64,000 nucleotides of DNA from Solidesulfovibrio magneticus RS-1. Lineage in GTDB: Bacteria > Desulfobacterota > Desulfovibrionia > Desulfovibrionales > Desulfovibrionaceae. Below are positions 24,589 to 34,299 of this stretch, piece by piece (the first letter of the stretch is position 1; each line of letters starts with the position of its first letter). A model generated the notes under the pieces. It was not told the DNA's origin and searched no databases. It saw only the letters and a program-made list of their open reading frames with translations. A program made the position numbers and the translations under genes. The stretch spans positions 5,108,001 through 5,172,000 of the forward strand of contig NC_012796.1 of the NCBI RefSeq assembly GCF_000010665.1. Direction: 5' to 3'.

Positions 24589-26025
24589 ATGGCAGAACAG
24601 AAATCGAATTTTGACATTACCCTTGGGGAAAACATTTTCAGAATTGCCGTCGAGAACACTCCGACAGGAGTTTGCATTACAAATGCAGAAGGAATTTTTG
24701 AGTATGTCAACAAGTCATATTGCAGCTTGTATGAGTATGGCCAGAAAGAACTTCTTGGCAATAATTTTACAATGATTGTCCCTGATGAGCACAAAGCCGT
24801 ACTGCAGAAACTTCATGACCAATACATCAATGGCACTAAAGAGGTACGAGGAGAATGGGATGTTGTCACAAAAAGCGGCAAACGTCTCACGATTTTAGCC
24901 GACGCAGTTCGAGTCACAGGCCTCGATGGCAGCTTCAAAAAAGTTACTTTTGTTACTGACATCACAGAACGAAGAAAGTACGAGCAAGAACTTCAAAAAC
25001 TATACCTATCCATCGAGACTTCGTCGGCATCTATCGTGATAACAGATTCGAGCGGTGCCATATGTTATGCGAATCCTTCATTTTGCAAAACCACTGGATA
25101 TCTACAAGAGGAAGTGCTCGGCCAGAATATGAGGATGTTTAAGTCTGGGGTCCACGACCAGGAGTTCTATATATGCATGTGGAATTCCATATGCAACGGA
25201 AAAACTTGGCGGGGCGAGATATGCAATAAAAGCAAAAATGGAGAGCTGTTCTGGGAATCGACAATCATAACTCCAATTCCTGACAAGTTTGGCAAAGTCG
25301 TTAATTATGTAGCGGTAAAGAACGATATTTCAGAAAAAATTGACCTTGAAAGGCTCAAGGGCGACGTGGATTGAATTTTGCGGCACGACCTCAAAACTCC
25401 ACTTAACGCCATCGTGTCATTACCCCAATTATTAAAAGAAGATGGCAACCTGACACTTGAGCAGCGTGACTACTTAAACCACATTGAAAGATCTGGATGG
25501 AGAATGCTCAGGATGATCAACAGTTCTTTGGATATATTCAAGATGGAGGAAGGGAGTTACCGCTGCAGCCTGAGTCCGAACGATTTAGTCAGCATAACAA
25601 AAGAAGTTGTCGATAGCCTGCAAAGCTCTTTAAAAAGATACGATTGCAAAATTATTCTTCATTATAACGCAAAAGTAGCAAATGACAGCAACACACTTGT
25701 GATACAGACCGAAGAAACCAACATTCACAATATGATGTCAAATTTGTTGACCAATGCCATTGAGGCGTCTCCGGCCGGAAGCGACATTATCGTTAACTTC
25801 GCAAACAGCTCCCCAAAGAGCCTTTCCATTACAAACAAGGGCGTTGTCCCCAAAACCATTAGAGATCACTTCTTTAAAAAATACAAAACTTACGGGAAGA
25901 AACACGGAACCGGGCTGGGCGCTTATTCGGCAAAGCTGATTGCTGATGCACTTGGATACAAAATCGAGATGCAAACTTCCGACGAAATCAATGAAACAAC
26001 CATTACGATCACTTTTTGCGATTAA
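24589..26025 (+). pseudogene. PAS-PAS histidine kinase interrupted by an in-frame TGA
   Basis: Reading through one stop gives a 478-codon kinase: PAS1 (about 16-135), PAS2 (about 140-260), HisKA with phospho-acceptor in RHDLKTPLNAI, and HATPase_c with N box SNLLTNAIEAS and G box GTGLGAYSAKLI. TGA at 25372-25374 falls inside the linker DVD-stop-ILRHDLKTPLN. Related kinases commonly have Arg or similar there, so a CGA-to-TGA change is the simplest explanation. The downstream piece could only restart at TTG 25378, which has no ribosome site. The upstream piece alone would be a 261-residue PAS-PAS protein. The whole gene is AT-rich compared with its surroundings, indicating foreign origin. Confidence 0.8.
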
Positions 26026-26147
26026 CAGGACGTCCTCTCCCCGCAGCTTCATCAACATTTGTTCTGTTGCAGTACACATCAGCCGCATACTCAAAAAGCG
26101 CGGGCAGCCAAAGCTGCCCGCGCCGTCGCAACAACTATCCCTCCCTG

Positions 26148-27650
26148 CTAGGCAGGCTGGGCCTCCCCCTCGCCTTGCGGCTCGGGGTCGGGGGGCGGCG
26201 GGACCACCGCCGCCGCCGTCACGCCCGAGGGATGGGCGTACCGGTCATTAAGCGTCTGGATGAACCGCTCGCTGTCGGCGATCACCGACACCAGCATCTT
26301 GCGGTATTTCACACCCCAGCCAGCCGGCTCGGAACGGAAAATCGAACGCCAGGGCGCGGTGTTCTTGTAAAACGCCCGCAACAGCCCCTCGCGAAGCGGT
26401 CCGTGCGGATACGTCTTGGACACCAGCCGGGCCACCGACGCCGCCGACCACTTGCGCGCCAGCATATGCAGCCAACCGGCCAGGCCAAGGCTCGCCAGCA
26501 GGAATAAAATCGTGCTCCAGGCCTCGCCGAACACCCAGCCCAGCCAGCCCGGCACCACGCCGGTGGTAAAGGGATGGCCCGTCAGCACATACAGCGCCGC
26601 CAGCACCACGCCCAGCGCGCCGAAAATGCCGCAATCACGGGACAGCGTGCCCGAACGCCAGCGCTGCATCATGCTGCGCAGCTCCGGCACACGCACGTCC
26701 TCCACCTCGCGGGCGAGCTTTTCCAGCTCGCCGACGATGCGGTAGGCCCGCTCCACCCGCACTTGGTTCATGCGGGTGTGGATGCTCGCCATGTCCGCGT
26801 CGCGCTTGGCCTCAAACCGCTGGCGCAGGGCCGGGTCGTCGATGGGCACGGCCGAAGTGGGCGAATAGATACGATAAAACTTGCCGGCCGTGAGGCCCTG
26901 TTGGGCCAGGGCGCGCTGCCACGCGCCCACCACCTCTTCAGGGTTGTCCTCACGGGCGGCAATGTCCATTTGGTTGAGGATGAAGATGAACTTGTTGGAA
27001 TCGCGGCGGTTGATCGTGGCCGCCACGAGATGGGTGAGCGTGTCGCGCATGGCCCCTGGCTCGGGGCGGCGCGCGTCGAAAAGCACCAGCACCAGATCGG
27101 ACAGATCCATGATGTGGTTGGTGATGCGCAAGGTCGAGGTGCGCTGGGCGTCGGCGTCAAAGCCCGGCGAATCAATAAGGATAAGCCCGCGCAGCTTGTC
27201 GCTGGGGCAGGTCTTGAGCCGGATGTAGGAGTCGATGCGGCCGCCCTCGCCCGGCTCGACCTTTTCCAGCTCCTCGCTCATCTTGTAGAACGGGAAGCGC
27301 AGGTCGGCGTTAAGCGCCGTGCCGGGCAGCACCCGGGATTCGCCGGCGGCGTTGTAGCAGATGACCGTGAACTTGTCGTCCACGGCGTGGGAGCCGGTCT
27401 GCTGCACCGGAATGTCGAGATAGTTGTTGATGAAGGTGGACTTGCCGGCCGAAAACGGCCCCAGGATGGAAATCAGCGGCCACCAGGCGATCTGGGAGAT
27501 GGTGGACTGGTCGTTGCCGATGAGTCCCAGCCCCCGGCAGACCTTGTCGAGTTTGCGAAAACTCCCCACCGCCTCGACAAGCAGCGGATTCTCCAGTTGC
27601 AGATGTTCCTTCAGGCTGTTGAGCCTGTCATGCAGCCGGCCGTCTTCCAT
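26148..27650 (-). CDS. Dynamin-like GTPase, membrane-associated
   Basis: A 500-residue protein with a dynamin-type GTPase domain: P-loop GPFSAGKST (64-72), G3 DSPGF (160-164) and G4 NQMD (226-229). A helical segment (about 280-335) is followed by two transmembrane helices (341-358 and 379-397), then a conserved C-terminal helical part and a Pro/Glu tail. Bacterial dynamin-like proteins remodel or protect membranes; some act in phage defence. The start at 27650 is chosen because the longer frame upstream is low-complexity. It is divergent from the HsdR-N-like gene, with about 200 bases between. Confidence 0.85.
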   Translation of the reverse strand: MEDGRLHDRLNSLKEHLQLENPLLVEAVGSFRKLDKVCRGLGLIGNDQSTISQIAWWPLISILGPFSAGKSTFINNYLDIPVQQTGSHAVDDKFTVICYNAAGESRVLPGTALNADLRFPFYKMSEELEKVEPGEGGRIDSYIRLKTCPSDKLRGLILIDSPGFDADAQRTSTLRITNHIMDLSDLVLVLFDARRPEPGAMRDTLTHLVAATINRRDSNKFIFILNQMDIAAREDNPEEVVGAWQRALAQQGLTAGKFYRIYSPTSAVPIDDPALRQRFEAKRDADMASIHTRMNQVRVERAYRIVGELEKLAREVEDVRVPELRSMMQRWRSGTLSRDCGIFGALGVVLAALYVLTGHPFTTGVVPGWLGWVFGEAWSTILFLLASLGLAGWLHMLARKWSAASVARLVSKTYPHGPLREGLLRAFYKNTAPWRSIFRSEPAGWGVKYRKMLVSVIADSERFIQTLNDRYAHPSGVTAAAVVPPPPDPEPQGEGEAQPA

Positions 27651-27850
27651 GCCACCCCCCCGGCGAAAATCAACGTGGACTTCCGTATCAAATGATTCGG
27701 GATTCGTCGAGGCGGCAGGACCAACGCGGCGTGAAAATCCCCGGCCGGACGAAAAAACCTCGCCCGAGCGCCAGGGGCGCGGCAACGGTTGCCCCACCGG
27801 CCCTGGGCGGTTAGGCTGTGCCCGGCCGCCCGCGCGGCCAGGAGGCCCCC

Positions 27851-28408
27851 ATGCACGAGGAATCCCTTGGCAACGTCATCCGCGATTACCTGACCGGGGA
27901 GGAAGTCGTCGAGACCTCCTACGAGGAGTTCCGCCAGGCCCTGGCCAGGCTGCTCGTGGAGGAGCGCGGTTTTCCCAAAAAGCGCCTGACCCCCAAGATC
28001 GGCGTCTGCTTCCCGGCCGACGGCCAGGACTACACCCGCATGATCGACCTGGCCGCCACCGACGAGGCCGGGCGTACGCTGCTTTTCGTCATCTTCTGCT
28101 CCGGCGAACCCGGCAGCTACGTCCGCGAATCCCTGGCCGCCGCCCGGGTCTACGACAAAGGCCCCGTGCCGCTGGCGCTGGTCACCGACACCCGCGAGGC
28201 CATACTGCTCGACGTCGCCTCGGGCCGGGAGATCGGCCGAGGCCTGCGAGCCATCCCGCGCTACGAGGAACTGGCCGCCCTGGCCGCGCCCATGGAACCG
28301 CTGCCGGGCGACGTGCTGGCCCGGGAACGCCGTATCCTTTTTGCCTACAGCGAATTCCTCTCCGGCGGCTGCTGCCAGGGAGCCTGCCGGCCAAAGGCGA
28401 GAATGTAG
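27851..28408 (+). CDS. HsdR N-terminal-domain-like protein (probably non-catalytic)
   Basis: A 185-residue protein resembling the type I restriction enzyme R-subunit N-terminal fold (HSDR_N_2) over about residues 20-135: YEEFRQALARLLVEERGF, KIGVCFPADGQDYTRMIDLA and LALVTDTREAILLDV. In active members a PD-ExK set follows; here Asp in MIDLA is present but the ExK strand reads LLFVIFCSGE, without the lysine, so nuclease activity is doubtful. GGAGG precedes the ATG. The C-terminus has a CCQGAC cluster, a possible metal site. No HsdM/HsdS genes are nearby. Confidence 0.7.
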   Translation: MHEESLGNVIRDYLTGEEVVETSYEEFRQALARLLVEERGFPKKRLTPKIGVCFPADGQDYTRMIDLAATDEAGRTLLFVIFCSGEPGSYVRESLAAARVYDKGPVPLALVTDTREAILLDVASGREIGRGLRAIPRYEELAALAAPMEPLPGDVLARERRILFAYSEFLSGGCCQGACRPKARM

Positions 28409-28414
28409 AGAAGA

Positions 28415-28453
28415 GGAAGAGGCCTCCGGCAGCCGGGGGCCTGAAGCCCCCGG
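28415..28453. repeat. Intergenic palindrome with reversed GGCCTCCGGC module
   Basis: CCGGGGGC and GCCCCCGG flank CTGAA (28433-28453); the preceding bases GAGGCCTCCGGCAGCC are the reverse complement of the module seen at 12963, 36760 and 62008. It sits between the convergent HsdR-N-like and response-regulator genes and could terminate both. Confidence 0.8.
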
Positions 28454-28476
28454 CCCCCCCACTTGGAGAGACGGGG

Positions 28477-28935
28477 TCAGGCGGGGGCGGGCTGGAGTTC
28501 GATGAGGCCGAGCTTGACGAGTTCGGCGATAAGCGTTTCGCGGCGCAGGGGCTTGGGCAGATAGGCGTCGGCGCGGCCGTGGAAAAACGACTCGCTGACG
28601 TGGCGGGTGTCGGTCAGCACGGAAATCATGATGAGTTTGAAGGGCTCGCGGCGACCCGGCCGGGTTTCCTCGATGCGCCGCAGCTCCTGCACCACCATGT
28701 TGCCGTCCATGCCGGGCAGCAGGATGTCCATGAACACGGCGGTAAAGGGGCGGTCCTCGTCCAGGGCGGCCTCATAGGCGGCCACGGCCTCTAGCCCGGT
28801 GGAGGCGGTGATGCACTCGGCATAGGCCGACAGGAACGTGCGCAAAAAAAGGATGATGCTCTCGTCGTCGTCGACGATGAGAAACCGCATGGGAGCAAGA
28901 GACGGCACGGCTGATGTCGGTGAGGCGAACGACAT
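28477..28935 (-). CDS. Single-domain response regulator (CheY-like)
   Basis: A receiver domain alone: FLIVDDDES with the acidic pair, phospho-Asp in AVFMDILLPGMDG, Ser/Thr switch in MISVLTD and Lys in YLPKPLRRE. It carries no output domain, so it acts in a phosphorelay or by protein contact. Start choice is uncertain: the ATG at 28935 is 8 bases from the stop of the upstream Hpt gene (coupling), while 28890 would give a conventional MRFLIVDDDE start; neither has a clear ribosome site. Confidence 0.85.
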   Translation of the reverse strand: MSFASPTSAVPSLAPMRFLIVDDDESIILFLRTFLSAYAECITASTGLEAVAAYEAALDEDRPFTAVFMDILLPGMDGNMVVQELRRIEETRPGRREPFKLIMISVLTDTRHVSESFFHGRADAYLPKPLRRETLIAELVKLGLIELQPAPA

Positions 28936-28943
28936 GGAGCTAG

Positions 28944-29309
28944 CTACGATGTTTTGGACTGCCCGGCAAGGGCGTCGTTCCGGGGTTGCGGCCCGACGAA
29001 AATGACGTTGAGGGTTGCGAAGTAATTGGTCAGTTCGGCGGCCAGGGCCAGGGCCTCTTCCTGGCGTCCGTGGTGGATGGCGGTCTCGGCGGCGGCGGCC
29101 AGGGCGGCGGCGGCCGGGAGTTCGTAGGTGCCGGCCGCGCCTTTGACGCTGTGGGCCAATCGCCGGGCCTCGGCTGTGTCGCCAACGGCCAGGGCGGGCG
29201 CGATGCCGGCCAGATGCCGCTTCTGGATTTCCAGAAACTGCGAATAAATTGGTTTGAGGGCCTGGCTGACGCGGACGGTGGTCGGCAGCCTGGAAATCAT
29301 CGCGTTCAT
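28944..29309 (-). CDS. Hpt (histidine phosphotransfer) domain protein
   Basis: A 121-residue all-helical protein with the Hpt signature AEARRLAHSVKGAAGTYEL, whose His is the phospho-acceptor. The ATG at 29309 is supported by GGAG; longer frames start in the tRNA leader. Together with the response regulator 8 bases downstream it forms a transmitter/receiver pair that could serve the hybrid kinases at 9375 or 31771, which end in receivers and lack their own Hpt. Confidence 0.85.
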   Translation of the reverse strand: MNAMISRLPTTVRVSQALKPIYSQFLEIQKRHLAGIAPALAVGDTAEARRLAHSVKGAAGTYELPAAAALAAAAETAIHHGRQEEALALAAELTNYFATLNVIFVGPQPRNDALAGQSKTS

Positions 29310-29383
29310 GCCGTCTCCGTGCTTGGCCATCCGTGTCGGGCCATCTTGACGCATCCGGCGCGATCCATTTAGGAATGTCCCGC

Positions 29384-29460
29384 GCGCCCGTAGCTCAGCC
29401 GGATAGAGCGTCGGACTTCGAATCCGCAGGCCGGGAGTTCGAATCTCTCCGGGCGCGCCA
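29384..29460 (+). tRNA. tRNA-Arg (anticodon TCG)
   Basis: The 77-base cloverleaf folds with acceptor GCGCCCG/CGGGCGC, D stem GCTC/GAGC, anticodon loop CTTCGAA (anticodon TCG, reading CGA), T stem GGGAG/CTCTC with TTCGAAT loop, and encoded CCA. The outer anticodon-stem pair (T with C) is a mismatch. No integrated element or duplicated 3' end is visible beside it. Confidence 0.95.
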
Positions 29461-29533
29461 GTTTTTGCCCCTGGCCAAAGCCCTTGCCGCCCTTAGAACC
29501 ATCCCCCGGCGTCCCCTCCCCCACGGCGCACAG

Positions 29534-29878
29534 TCAGTCGCCCTTGCCTTGGGCGTATTCCCCGGCATAGGCCGCCAAAATCGCCCCGATCAGCTGGCCG
29601 AAACGGGGCTTTAACTCCTCGCAACGCGGGGTGTTGCGCAATTCCACACCCTTTCGCTCGCTGCGGATCAAACCCGCCTCGCGCAACACCCGAAAATGTT
29701 GCGACAGCGTGGACTTCGGCACCACGCGATCCGGCAGGTTCAAGAAATCCGAACACGTCTTTGGCGCGCTGGACCGCATGATTTCCTTGAGAATCTGTAC
29801 GCGGACAGGGTCGGACAGGGCATGCAGGATGCCCTCCACAGTCACGTCCTCAATGGCCGGATGCTGCAGCGGCTTCAT
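29534..29878 (-). CDS. ArsR-family winged-helix transcriptional regulator
   Basis: A 114-residue protein with the ArsR HTH layout: ALSDPVRVQILKEIM, KSTLSQHFRVLREAGLI (recognition helix) and wing RSERKGVELRN. Canonical ELCVCDL-type metal ligands are not present, so the inducer is unlikely to be arsenic-type metals. AGGGGA precedes the ATG at 29878. It is divergent from the Tat-exported metallo-beta-lactamase-fold gene and probably regulates it through the 245-base intergenic region. Confidence 0.85.
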   Translation of the reverse strand: MKPLQHPAIEDVTVEGILHALSDPVRVQILKEIMRSSAPKTCSDFLNLPDRVVPKSTLSQHFRVLREAGLIRSERKGVELRNTPRCEELKPRFGQLIGAILAAYAGEYAQGKGD

Positions 29879-30123
29879 CGTCCCCTTTCCTCGGTCTCCC
29901 TGGGCGCGGGCGAAATCCACGCCAGGATTGGCGTTGACAGTCCCGACCATAGTTCGTAAAAACGGAACAAACGAACTTACGACAGCGCCGGAGGCCAACG
30001 CCCCTGGCTCAGGCAGCAGGCAAGGCCATACACCGTTGCCTGCCTGCGGACAAGGCAACCACCCGCGCCCGGGAAACGCCCCGGCGACCCAAACCGCGCC
30101 AAAGACAAGCGAGGGAGACCACC

Positions 30124-31100
30124 GTGAACAGACGCCAGTTCTTCATGCAGGCGGCCCTGGCCGCCACCGTGCTCGGCAACATCCCCGCCCTGGCCGCCGC
30201 CGGCCAGGAAGCCCCAAAAAAAACCGGAACCAAGCGCAAGCAGGCCGGATATTACTGGTTCTCCGTCGGCGACGTCGATGTGCTCGCCCTGTCCGATGGT
30301 ACCCTGCGCAGCCGAGCCAAGCTCCTCAACGACTCCCCCGGCCAGGTGGACGCCCTGCTGCGCCAAGCCCATGCCCCCGTTCCGACAATCGCGTCCGTCA
30401 ACGCCTACTGATCGTTTTGGGGGACCGCCGCATCCTCGTCGATGCCGGGACCGGGGATCTGCTCGGCCCTTCACTCAACAAGCTGCCCGAAAGCCTGGCC
30501 GCCGCCGGGTTCGCGCCCGGACAGATCACCGACATCCTGCTGACCCACATTCACGCCGACCATTCCGGCGGGCTGACCGTGCAGGGCCGCCTGGTCTTCC
30601 CCAACGCCACGGTGCACGTCAGCCGCGCGGAAAAGGCCTTCTGGCTGGACCCCGCCAACGCGGACAAGGCCCGGGACAGCCATAAGCCCATGTTCGCCCA
30701 GGCCCGAAAATCCCTGGAACCGTACGCCGCCGCCGGCAGGCTCGTGACGTTCGAGGCCGGCCAGGACGTCGTCCCGGGGATCGCCTCCCGGCCCTCGACC
30801 GGCCATACGCCGGGGCACACGTTCTACGTCCTGGACAGCCAGGGGCAACGGCTGGTGTTCTGGGGAGACACGGTCCATGTGGCCGAAGCCCAATTTCCCT
30901 GCCCCGAACTGGCCATCGAATACGACATCGATCACGAGGCCGCCGTCAGGGCGCGGCAGCAGGCTATGGAGGAAGCGGCCCGGGAGGGACATCTCGTGGC
31001 CGGGGCCCATATCGCCTTCCCGGGCATCGGCCATGTGGCCAAGGTCGGCCAGGGATACCAGTGGATTCCCGCCCCGTACGTCAACGACGCCATCGGTTGA
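30124..31100 (+). pseudogene. Tat-exported metallo-beta-lactamase-fold hydrolase, frameshifted
   Basis: The first frame (30124-30411) encodes a Tat signal (NRRQFFMQAALAATVLG) and the start of an MBL fold (YYWFSVGDVDVLALSDGT) up to IASVNAY, then stops. The continuation lies in the next frame from about 30409 (LIVLGDRRILVDAGTG) and carries the metal motif THIHADHSGG, TGHTPGHT and WGDTVH to the end at 31100. Inserting one C after 30408 restores TAC-CTG-ATC and a single frame of about 325 codons. All metal ligands are otherwise intact, so this is a recent mutation or a sequencing error. Divergent from an ArsR regulator. Confidence 0.82.
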
Positions 31101-31770
31101 CGACGCGTGCGCGAGTGGGGGGCATTGTCGAGATGTTCAGGCGCCCTTGGGGCTCCAGGGCCGCGCCGGGGCAATGCCGCCGCAGGAACGTGCCGAAGGC
31201 GTGCCTGACTCGCTCACGATCCTTCGGCAAAAGCGAGCCGTCCTTCCTGCAGACGTTTCTCGGCCCGCTGCCTTTGCCATCCTCCCGCAAGAGGACATTT
31301 GACGCCGCCCCGCCTCGCGCAAACGCCCCTGGCGACAGATCGTGAGTTCAGCCCGGGACGGGATGAGCAGTCCTCCATGGCCGAAACGCCTGCGCCTTGC
31401 CCGTCGGTGCTGCCCCAAAAAAAGGGGGGCTCGGATGAGCCCCCGCGCAGGAGATGAAGGAGAGGTCAAAATGATAGGGAGGTATCACTTTGCTCTTGAT
31501 TATAATCTATCCAAATTACGTGCCAGACCTTAAGCCCTGTCGGTTTTTTAAAAATTCCTCATCAATTTAGGCTACTACGCCCAACATGATCGAATGGCCC
31601 GAAAACACGGCTCAGGGATTACCTCCTGTTTTACGGCAAAATAGCAAGAATTCCTGAAAAACAGGACTCTGTCGCCCCTCTTCCAACAGAAGAGTACCCG
31701 CCCCTACGTTGCCGCCAACTCCAGTCGAATACGCCAAGGAGCGGATTGTGGCGCAACGGCGATCTCCGGG
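31101..31770. other. 670-base interval without a supported gene
   Basis: No frame here has both a ribosome site and recognisable protein content. The left half is GC-rich and the right half (31470-31670) AT-rich. It contains a terminator at 31418-31444 and a weak inverted repeat CCTGTTTT/AAAACAGG at about 31627-31664. Confidence 0.6.
31418..31444 (-). terminator. Intrinsic terminator, minus strand
   Basis: On the minus strand GGGGGCTC, loop ATCC, GAGCCCCC is followed by a run of seven T. It lies 330 bases beyond the stop codon of the minus-strand hybrid kinase. Confidence 0.75.
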
Positions 31771-34299
31771 CTAGACCGGCCGGCCCGACGCCGCCAGCTC
31801 TTCCACCAGCCGGGCCAGCCGGGCCAGGTCCAACGGTTTTTCGATGTAGCCGTCCATGCCCGCCGCCAGGAACTTTTCCTTGTCGCCGGCCATGGCGTAG
31901 GCGGTCATGGCCACGATGGGCAGGCCAGACAGCCGGGCGAACTCCGGCGCGGTCCGGATGCGGCGCGTGGCCGCCACCCCGTCGAGCTCGGGCATGTGGA
32001 CGTCCATGAGCACCACGTCCACGGCCTCGCGGGCCAAGATGTCCAAGGCTTCCAGGCCAGTCGTGGCCGTCAGGACGGCAAAACCCTGTTTCTCCAGATA
32101 CTGCCGGGCGGCCAGGCGGTTGATGGCGTCGTCTTCCACCAGCAGCACCACCGCCCTGTCCTCTCCCGAGACCAGAGGGGGCGGCGCGTCCTGCCGCCCA
32201 TTTCGCGGCAACGGCGCGGCCTCGGCCTCGGCCTCGGGCGCTACGGCGAGAACAGCCGTGCCGGCCGGGACGACCACCGGCAGGCAGCCGTAGACCGTGG
32301 TGCCGCCCGGGGCATTGTCCACGGCCAACTCGCCGCCAAGCAGGGCGATCAAGCGGCTGACGATGGACAGCCCCAGCCCGACGCCGAAGCGGGATTGCTG
32401 CCGGGGATGGTCGCCCTGGGCAAAAGGCTCGAAGATCTCCCCCAACCGTCCGTCCGGGATGCCCACACCGGAGTCGGCCACGGAAAACACCAACGGCGTG
32501 CGGCCGTCCGGCCGGGCAGGCAGGCTCCACAGATCCACCCGGACAAAGCCCAGGCCCGTGAATTTGACGGCATTGCCGACAAGATTAAAGAGAATCTGCA
32601 ACAGTCTGGCCTCGTCGCTCTCGATGCGGGCCGGCAGGCCGGGATGCAGCGTGAATTCCAGGATCAGCCCTTTCTCCCGGGCCGCCAGGGCAAAGACTTC
32701 CAGAATGGCGGCGCGCAGGTTGGCCGTCTCGAAGGGGGCCAGACGCAGGTCCAGCTTGCCGGCCTCGATGCGCGACAGGTCCAGGATATCGGAGAGCAGG
32801 TCACTTAAGCGCCGGGTCGATTTGAGGGCCGCCGTCACGTACTCGTGCTGCTCGCCGTCCAGGGCGGTGGTCAGCAGCAGCTCCAGCATTCCGGCCACGC
32901 CGCCAAGGGGCGTACGCAGTTCGTGGCTCATGTTGGCCAGGAAGGCGGATTTGGCCCGGCTGGCCGCCTCGGCCTGATGCTTGGCCTGGCGCAGCTCGTC
33001 CTCGGCCTGTTTGCGAACGGTGGCGTCATTGATCAGCAGCAAGGCATGGTTTTGCCCCCCCCGCACGAAACGGACCAGCCGCCATTCCAGCCAGATCGGC
33101 TTGCCGAAGGTGGACACCACCTGGGCTTCGCTGTGAAACGTTCGGCCGTTGTCCAGGGTCTCCAGTATCTCGGGCAGCAAGCCGCTGACGCGCCAGGACT
33201 CAAGCTGGTTGAAATTCTGGCGTTGCACGGCCTCCCGGTCGCCGCCGACGATGTGGGCGAAACTGGCGTTGACCGAAAGGCACTGTCCGTCCCGACGGTA
33301 GACGCCAATCCCCAGGGGCGAGGCTTCCAGGATGGCCGTGTTGAGTTCCAGCAGTCCTTGCAGGTCCGCGGTCCGGGCGGTCACAAGGTCTTCCAGTTCG
33401 GCCTGTTGCCGCCGGGCCGCCTCCCACTCGCGGCGAAGCCGGGCCGCCAGGGCGGCGGAAAGCGCCAGGATGGCGGCCACGGCCGCCGCCGTGCCCAGGC
33501 CCAGCAGCCAGGCCACCCGCCGCCACCCCGCCAGCAGGCTGTCCAGGGGCAGGGACAGGCACACCGACATGGCAAATCCCGGTACGTCCCGGGCCCGGCT
33601 GATGCTCTCGCCCGGAATGGGACACGACACGCCCTGGCCGTCCAGCCGGCCGGGGGCGGGATAGGCGGCCAGGGGCAGGCCGTCGCCCCGGCGCAGGACG
33701 ATGGTGGCGTCATGGGGCAACTTCAGGGCGGTGTAGATGTCGAGAAAATACTGCACGTCGATGGCCGCCATGAGCACGCCGGCAAAGACCCCCGAGGGGG
33801 TGTCGATGCGGCGCGACAGGCTGATCATCCAGGCGTTGTTGACCCGGTTGCGCAGCGGTTCGGAGATAAACAGGAAATCGCCGTCCCCGGCTTTTTGGGC
33901 CGTGAAATATTCCCGGTCGGCCACCAGGACCCGGGGCGTGGGCCATTCCCGGGAATGGCCGCGCATCTTGCCGTCGGCGTCAAAGGCGAGCAGCGCCTGC
34001 CCCTGGAGCAGGCCGCGAAAGTTGGCCCGCAGGATGTCGTGGATTTTTTCCTCGTCGGCCGGCCAGGTCGTCCAGTCGCTTTCCAGCTGCATTTTCGCGT
34101 CGGAAAGTTTGGTGTTGATCTCCTGAAAGGCCAGGGCGGTCTGATTGGCCAGAACAAAGCACAGCCGGTCCAGATCCTTGCCGGCTTCCTCGATCTGGCC
34201 GGAGCGCAAGAGATACAGCACGCCGCCGCAGCCCACGGCCAGGACACAACTCAGCGCGATACCGGCGAACACGACATGAAGACTGGAACGCATCGGCAA
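31771..34299 (-). CDS. Membrane hybrid histidine kinase with dCache sensor, PAS and receiver
   Basis: An 842-residue hybrid kinase. Transmembrane helices at about 8-30 and 261-285 enclose a periplasmic dCache-like sensor ([20 protein letters not shown] is typical). A PAS domain follows (about 318-430), then HisKA with His459 in [15 protein letters not shown], HATPase_c (N box [11 protein letters not shown] box VADSGVGI) and a C-terminal receiver with phospho-Asp in [14 protein letters not shown]. It likely senses a small extracellular ligand such as an organic or amino acid. It needs a separate Hpt partner. The start lies in an AT-rich leader (34300-34677). Confidence 0.92.
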   Translation of the reverse strand: MPMRSSLHVVFAGIALSCVLAVGCGGVLYLLRSGQIEEAGKDLDRLCFVLANQTALAFQEINTKLSDAKMQLESDWTTWPADEEKIHDILRANFRGLLQGQALLAFDADGKMRGHSREWPTPRVLVADREYFTAQKAGDGDFLFISEPLRNRVNNAWMISLSRRIDTPSGVFAGVLMAAIDVQYFLDIYTALKLPHDATIVLRRGDGLPLAAYPAPGRLDGQGVSCPIPGESISRARDVPGFAMSVCLSLPLDSLLAGWRRVAWLLGLGTAAAVAAILALSAALAARLRREWEAARRQQAELEDLVTARTADLQGLLELNTAILEASPLGIGVYRRDGQCLSVNASFAHIVGGDREAVQRQNFNQLESWRVSGLLPEILETLDNGRTFHSEAQVVSTFGKPIWLEWRLVRFVRGGQNHALLLINDATVRKQAEDELRQAKHQAEAASRAKSAFLANMSHELRTPLGGVAGMLELLLTTALDGEQHEYVTAALKSTRRLSDLLSDILDLSRIEAGKLDLRLAPFETANLRAAILEVFALAAREKGLILEFTLHPGLPARIESDEARLLQILFNLVGNAVKFTGLGFVRVDLWSLPARPDGRTPLVFSVADSGVGIPDGRLGEIFEPFAQGDHPRQQSRFGVGLGLSIVSRLIALLGGELAVDNAPGGTTVYGCLPVVVPAGTAVLAVAPEAEAEAAPLPRNGRQDAPPPLVSGEDRAVVLLVEDDAINRLAARQYLEKQGFAVLTATTGLEALDILAREAVDVVLMDVHMPELDGVAATRRIRTAPEFARLSGLPIVAMTAYAMAGDKEKFLAAGMDGYIEKPLDLARLARLVEELAASGRPV

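Noticed and set aside
25372-25374. TGA in the histidine kinase read as selenocysteine
   Set aside because: No catalytic reason for Sec in a kinase linker and no SECIS-like hairpin was recognised right after the codon; a CGA-to-TGA change is simpler.
27418-27860. Overlapping plus-strand frame covering the dynamin-like gene 5' region
   Set aside because: It lacks a ribosome site and is the complement of the GTPase gene's N-terminal coding sequence.
29384-29460. tRNA-Arg as integration site of the phage island
   Set aside because: The phage-derived region ends 11 kb away and no duplicated tRNA 3' end was seen next to it.
31081-31293. Minus-strand frame (TTG start) with RNVCRKDGSLLPKDRERV, protein-like in places
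   Set aside because: No ribosome site, overlaps the 3' end of the MBL gene and no recognisable family; at best a gene remnant.
31491-31516. Sigma-54-like CTGGCACGTAATTTGGA on the minus strand
   Set aside because: The -12 element has GG instead of the essential GC, and no gene lies downstream on that strand.
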